Assembly (NCBI GenBank): GCA_934650975.1
Contig: CAKUFW010000015.1
Location: forward strand, 1-34,213
Source: an uncultured Collinsella sp.
GTDB taxonomy: Bacteria > Actinomycetota > Coriobacteriia > Coriobacteriales > Coriobacteriaceae
DNA length: 34,213 nt
Direction: 5' to 3'
Shown here: positions 30,712 to 34,213 of the stretch, piece by piece
Layout of the letters: every line of letters starts with the position of its first letter
Numbering within the stretch: the first letter of the stretch is position 1
Made by a program: the position numbers and the translations under genes
Notes under the pieces: model-generated
Seen by the model: only the letters and a program-made list of their open reading frames with translations
Databases searched by the model: none
Told to the model about the DNA's origin: nothing

Positions 30712-31815
30712 CTAGCTGCGTTTTCGGATCAGGGCGATGTAGAAGCCCTCAAAGTCGCGGCTGGGCGGAATGGTCAGCGTGCCGGGCATACCGTTGGCGA
30801 CGGACGAGACGTGGCCGGCGGCGATGGCCTCGGTCAGGGCGTTGGACTCGATGCGCGGCTCCTCGCCGGCATCCTGGGCGCGGCGTGCTTCGCTTTCGCT
30901 CGGCGTGCCGTCGAGGGGGATGAGCTCGCAGTCCATGTGCTTGTCGAGGGCCTCTAGCAGGGCGTCCTCGTTTTCCTGCGGCAAGATCGAACAAGTCGAA
31001 TAGACGAGCGTGCCGCCCGGTTTGAGGGCTCCCATGGCGCGGTCCAGAAGCGCGCGCTGCGAGCGGGCACACTTGCCGAGCAACTGCTCGGTGAGGCCGC
31101 GCAGGCTCTTTTCGTTGCCGCTGATGACGGTGCCCGTGCCGGTGCAGAGGGCGTCGAGCAGGATGCGGTCAAAGCGGAAGAACTCGTCGAGCTCGCGCGC
31201 GTCGATGCGCATGACGGGCACGTTTTTGGCGCCTTGACGGTGGAGGTTGGACTCGAGCTTCTCGGCGCGGGGAATGCTCATCTCGCAGGCGGTAAGGTGC
31301 GCCTGGCCTTGCGTGAGGGCGGCGATCTGCGTTGTCTTGCCGCCAGGGGCTGCGCACATGTCCAGGATGTCCTCGCCGGGCTGGGCACCCAGGACCAGCG
31401 GCGGCATCATGGACGACAGGCTCTGCAGGTAGATCTTGCCGTCGCGGTAAATGTCGAGGTCCCATAGGTCGGAAACCTGGGCCTCGGGCAGGATGAAAGC
31501 GTCCGGATACCACGCGACGGGGCTGTGGGCGATGCCGGCCTCGTCGAGCGCGGCAGCGATGTCCTCGGCGGTCGCCTTGAGCGTGTTGGCGCGCAGGGTG
31601 ACCGGGCGTGTGGCCGCGGCACCAAAGCCCTCGATCATAAGCTCGGCATCGGCGGGGGCATAGGCGCCGGCGACCGTGTCGACCATAAAGCGCGGCAGGT
31701 CGGCGGCGCAGGGAAGAGCGGCAAGCTGGTCGGAAAGCTCGGTAGCAGCAAACTGCCTGAGCTTGAGCTCGGCCTTGACCTGCATTTTCTGCTTACGACG
31801 ACGCGGCTTGGACAT
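30712..31815 (-). CDS. RsmB/NOP (RsmF-like) RNA cytosine-C5 methyltransferase
   Basis: 367 residues. Transfers a methyl group from SAM to C5 of cytosine in rRNA or tRNA. N-terminal RNA-binding part (1-100), then the SAM-binding fold: MCAAPGGKTTQIA (153-165), motif IV DALCTGTGT (221-229; the proline of the usual DAPC is leucine) and motif VI YSTCSILPQENE (272-283). Both family cysteines (C224 and C275) are present, the second being the catalytic nucleophile in RsmB-type enzymes. AAGGA precedes the ATG at 31815. It is followed downstream by nothing within 25 bases except the convergent small gene. The next gene upstream (metG) is on the same strand with a gap of 37 bases, so the two may be cotranscribed. 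Confidence 0.9.
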   Translation of the reverse strand: MSKPRRRKQKMQVKAELKLRQFAATELSDQLAALPCAADLPRFMVDTVAGAYAPADAELMIEGFGAAATRPVTLRANTLKATAEDIAAALDEAGIAHSPVAWYPDAFILPEAQVSDLWDLDIYRDGKIYLQSLSSMMPPLVLGAQPGEDILDMCAAPGGKTTQIAALTQGQAHLTACEMSIPRAEKLESNLHRQGAKNVPVMRIDARELDEFFRFDRILLDALCTGTGTVISGNEKSLRGLTEQLLGKCARSQRALLDRAMGALKPGGTLVYSTCSILPQENEDALLEALDKHMDCELIPLDGTPSESEARRAQDAGEEPRIESNALTEAIAAGHVSSVANGMPGTLTIPPSRDFEGFYIALIRKRS

Positions 31816-31852
31816 CCGTCTTTCCTTCCCATTCCATTACATGTCGAGTGTT

Positions 31853-34003
31853 TTAGTACTGGCTCTCGTGCTTGCTGAAGAAGTCGAAGCGCGGGGGCAG
31901 CGGCTTCACGCGGTGCTCACCGGGCTTCTCGCCCAGGCTCTCCATAAACTCGTCCGTGGAGGCAAAGATGTTATCCCAGCTAAAGAAGGCGACCGGGTCG
32001 ATGTCGAAGTACTCGCAGATGAGCTCGCAGCCGGCCGGGACAATGCCGTGCATGAGCACGGTCGCCACACGCAGCTCGGTAAAGGCGTCGGCGAGGGCCT
32101 GCGTCATGGCGGCGTTGGCTGGCTCGCCCTCGAGCTTGTTGGCGGCCTTGGAGGCGTCGCTCCAGCGCTTGTTGGCGGCACGCAGGTAGTCGTCGCACAC
32201 GGCGAGCGCGCGGTGCGTCTCGAACTTGTACATGGCCTGCTCAAAGGCAAGGGCGGCCTGCTCGGCAGCCTCGACCACGGCGGCAGAGGCGGCGCCGGCG
32301 GGGATGCAGCCGTTGCGATAGGGGCTCTCGTCGCCCTCCTTGATGGCGACGCCGTAGAAGCAGCTGCGGGCCAGGCGGTTGAACACGCCGGTCAAAAGGG
32401 CGCTCTCCTTAAGGGCCGGATCGATGACGCGCTTGTCGTCGCAGGCACGCACCTCGTTGCCGTCCTTGTCCTTGCCGGTCACGCGGGTGTCGTATGCCTT
32501 GGGGCTAAAGCTCACCGGCTTCTCGGACAGGCCGAGCGACAGCCAATGCGCACGCATCTGCTCGCAGGTGTAGTGGTTGAGCAGGTCGTCTGCCGGTGGG
32601 GGAGGCGTCTGCGAGGACGAGCTCGCCTTTTTGCCCATGTAGAGCAGGTGATAGCAGGCGCTGACGGTGCTCTGCGTAAGGTCCCAACCCAGGGCCTCCC
32701 ACATGGCGGTCTGCGCGATGCAGTAGAAGTAGATGTTGTCCTGACCGATGAACTGGTAGATCTGAGCGTCGTCAGAGCACCACCAGTCGCGCCAGTCGAG
32801 TGAGCTGTGCTGGTAGGTGGGCGCGGGGACCTGTGTGGAATCGGCGGCGGGCTCGCCCATGAGGGCGGCATCCTGGGCGGCGACGCCTTCGGTCACGCCG
32901 GCGGCGCGGGCATCGCGTGCGAGTACGGTGCGGGTGTAGCTGATGGGCGCCCACAGGCTCTCGGGCCAGCACCAGCAGGTGACGTCGGAAACGCCGTCGA
33001 CCTCGGGCACCGGAACGCCCCAGTCGATGTTACCGGTGATGCGGAAGGGCACGAGCGCCTTGCCGCTGCGGAAGCGCACGCCGCCGTTGGCGAGCACCGC
33101 GTGGGCGTCGTCGCGCTCCTTCCAGCTGGGGAAGGTGACGGTAAAGCTGCTCTTGTTGCCCTCGGGCTCCAGCACGGTGTGCTCGGGCAGCTGGTCCTCG
33201 ACGGCGTCGAAGGACTCGCGGAACTTGTTCTGGATGTAGAGCTGCGCCGGCAGCAGCCACTCCTCCATGGTCTTGGAGACCACGGAGCGAACCTGTGGGT
33301 TCTGGGCGAGCTTGGCGGTGTAGGTCTTCATAAAGTTGAGGTAGGCCGGCAGGTCGAAGTAGAGGTTGTCGACCGGGCGCAGCTCGGGCACCTCGCCGGT
33401 GAGCTGGCTCTTGGGCGCGATAAGCTCCTCGGGCTCAAACTGGTGACCCAGATCGCACTCGTCGGCATAGGCCTTCTCGGACTTGCAGCCCTGGATGGGG
33501 CAGCGGCCGATGACCTGGCGGCCGTTAAGGAACGTGCCGGCCTTGGCGTCGTAGAACTGCAGGGTGGAACGCTTGGAGATGGTGCCCTGCTCGTGCAGGC
33601 GCTCGATAATCTCGGCGGTCACCTCGTTGTGAATCTGGGCTGCCGGCTCAAGGCCCGAGCCGCCGTAGATGTCGCAGCTGATGTTGTAGTTGTTGAGGGT
33701 CGCGGCCTGGCGGGAGTGATTGGACTCGACATACTCGCTGATGGACTTGTCGTAGCCCTCGTTCTCCTTGAGCTTGCGGTAGCTCTCCATGATGGGCGAG
33801 CCGTAGCAGTCGGTGCCCGAGGTGAAGATGACGTTCTCGCGGCCCAAGCGGTCGCGCAGGAAGCGGGCGAAGAAGTCGGCCGGGACAAAGACGCCACCAA
33901 CGTGGCCAAAGTGCAGGCCCTTGTTGCCGTAGGGCTCGCCGGCGGTAACGATGGCGCGGCGCGGCCAGCTGGGACGGTCGTTCATGGAGTATTTGGATGC
34001 CAT
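31853..34003 (-). CDS. metG: Methionyl-tRNA synthetase (divergent KMSKS motif)
   Basis: 716 residues, class I aminoacyl-tRNA synthetase that charges tRNA-Met. The HIGH box reads HFGH (31-34) after EPYGNKGL; the Zn knuckle is CPIQGC then CDLGH (about 165-185); DWGVPVPEVDG and WCWPESLWAPISYT follow. The KMSKS signature is degenerate, KASSSS at about 456-461, followed by a proline run (TPPPPADD). The C-terminal helical anticodon domain (about 500-700) ends in a short basic tail without the tRNA-binding EMAP domain. The frame extends to 34087, but AAGGAG before the ATG at 34003 (4 bases) and the family start favour the shorter form. It could be a divergent MetRS class; no second MetRS is visible in the window. 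Confidence 0.9.
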   Translation of the reverse strand: MASKYSMNDRPSWPRRAIVTAGEPYGNKGLHFGHVGGVFVPADFFARFLRDRLGRENVIFTSGTDCYGSPIMESYRKLKENEGYDKSISEYVESNHSRQAATLNNYNISCDIYGGSGLEPAAQIHNEVTAEIIERLHEQGTISKRSTLQFYDAKAGTFLNGRQVIGRCPIQGCKSEKAYADECDLGHQFEPEELIAPKSQLTGEVPELRPVDNLYFDLPAYLNFMKTYTAKLAQNPQVRSVVSKTMEEWLLPAQLYIQNKFRESFDAVEDQLPEHTVLEPEGNKSSFTVTFPSWKERDDAHAVLANGGVRFRSGKALVPFRITGNIDWGVPVPEVDGVSDVTCWCWPESLWAPISYTRTVLARDARAAGVTEGVAAQDAALMGEPAADSTQVPAPTYQHSSLDWRDWWCSDDAQIYQFIGQDNIYFYCIAQTAMWEALGWDLTQSTVSACYHLLYMGKKASSSSQTPPPPADDLLNHYTCEQMRAHWLSLGLSEKPVSFSPKAYDTRVTGKDKDGNEVRACDDKRVIDPALKESALLTGVFNRLARSCFYGVAIKEGDESPYRNGCIPAGAASAAVVEAAEQAALAFEQAMYKFETHRALAVCDDYLRAANKRWSDASKAANKLEGEPANAAMTQALADAFTELRVATVLMHGIVPAGCELICEYFDIDPVAFFSWDNIFASTDEFMESLGEKPGEHRVKPLPPRFDFFSKHESQY

Positions 34004-34136
34004 GGGACTCCTTCGCATATAGGTGAGGGCGCGGCCGAGCGTGGGGCTCGGCGGCGCGGTGGTCAATTCGTGCATATCGTTCGACATTATCGCACATGCG
34101 GGCGGGTGCGTGGCAGGGGCGCTATCCTAAGATGCT

Positions 34137-34213
34137 ATGAATGAGATTTCCAACATACATGCGTTTGAGGACGAGGATTTTCTGCACGCTTGCTTCGTGT
34201 GGGGGATGGTCGT
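34137..34213 (+). CDS. Unidentified protein, N-terminal fragment (runs off right edge)
   Basis: ATG at 34137 opens a frame to the window end with 25 residues, MNEISNIHAFEDEDFLHACF and onward. There is no ribosome site, but TATCCT (34123-34128) lies 8 bases upstream, as in leaderless transcripts. It is divergent to metG. Too short to identify. Confidence 0.45.
   Translation, partial: MNEISNIHAFEDEDFLHACFVWGMV

Noticed and set aside
32807..34144. Plus-strand frame of 445 codons opposite metG
   Set aside because: Low-complexity Gly/Val/Ala composition typical of antisense shadow; metG is intact on the other strand.

Overview
The window looks like a chromosomal segment of a high-GC, Gram-positive gut actinobacterium of the class Coriobacteriia, most likely Collinsella or a close relative. 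This rests on family resemblance and style, not on a database search. The supporting signs are GC-rich third codon positions, Gram-positive lipoproteins, a Firmicutes-type class III fructose-bisphosphatase, a C69 dipeptidase, a phasin-like/UbiB gene pair, an FchA plus FolD pair, and giant Ig-repeat surface proteins carrying DUF4430.

Layout. 1-5.2 kb (minus): a type I restriction-modification operon, hsdR-hsdM-hsdS, with hsdS cut by the left edge. 5.2-6.0 kb: an accessory gap holding a decayed reading frame and an inverted-repeat cassette of about 290 bp with a 30-residue ORF and a central bidirectional terminator. 6.0-9.4 kb (mostly minus): an ADP-ribosylglycohydrolase, an orphan HicB-like antitoxin, a frameshifted PH-like gene (plus) and two tandem paralogous lipoproteins. 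9.7-16.4 kb (plus): a zinc-ribbon membrane protein, fchA-folD (one-carbon metabolism), a 230-bp inverted-repeat element, a C69 dipeptidase, then phasin-like-ubiB. 16.4-24.5 kb (plus): another inverted-repeat element, a cobalamin riboswitch, a surface protein of about 2160 residues (Ig-like repeats, DUF4430, beta-propeller, InlB-type repeat, C-terminal membrane anchor) and a second membrane-anchored DUF4430 protein. 24.5-24.8 kb: a very regular array of ten alternating inverted 14-bp motifs. 24.9-28 kb (minus): two GtrA paralogs and class III FBPase. 28-34.2 kb: DegV (plus), a TIM-barrel-like protein (minus), a 56-residue membrane protein (plus), an RsmB/RsmF-type RNA methyltransferase (minus), methionyl-tRNA synthetase (minus) and the start of a further gene (plus).

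How the parts work together. The riboswitch and the two DUF4430 proteins form what I read as a vitamin-B12-responsive surface scavenging module: DUF4430 is the transcobalamin/intrinsic-factor C-terminal-like domain, and the giant protein also has a BtuG-like propeller shape. FchA sits next to a FolD that has lost its cyclohydrolase lysine, so the two probably split the usual bifunctional reaction. The first genes defend DNA.

The strongest candidates for something undescribed are the dyad array at 24531-24820, the B12-switched surface module, and the convergent inverted-repeat cassette at 5660-5951.
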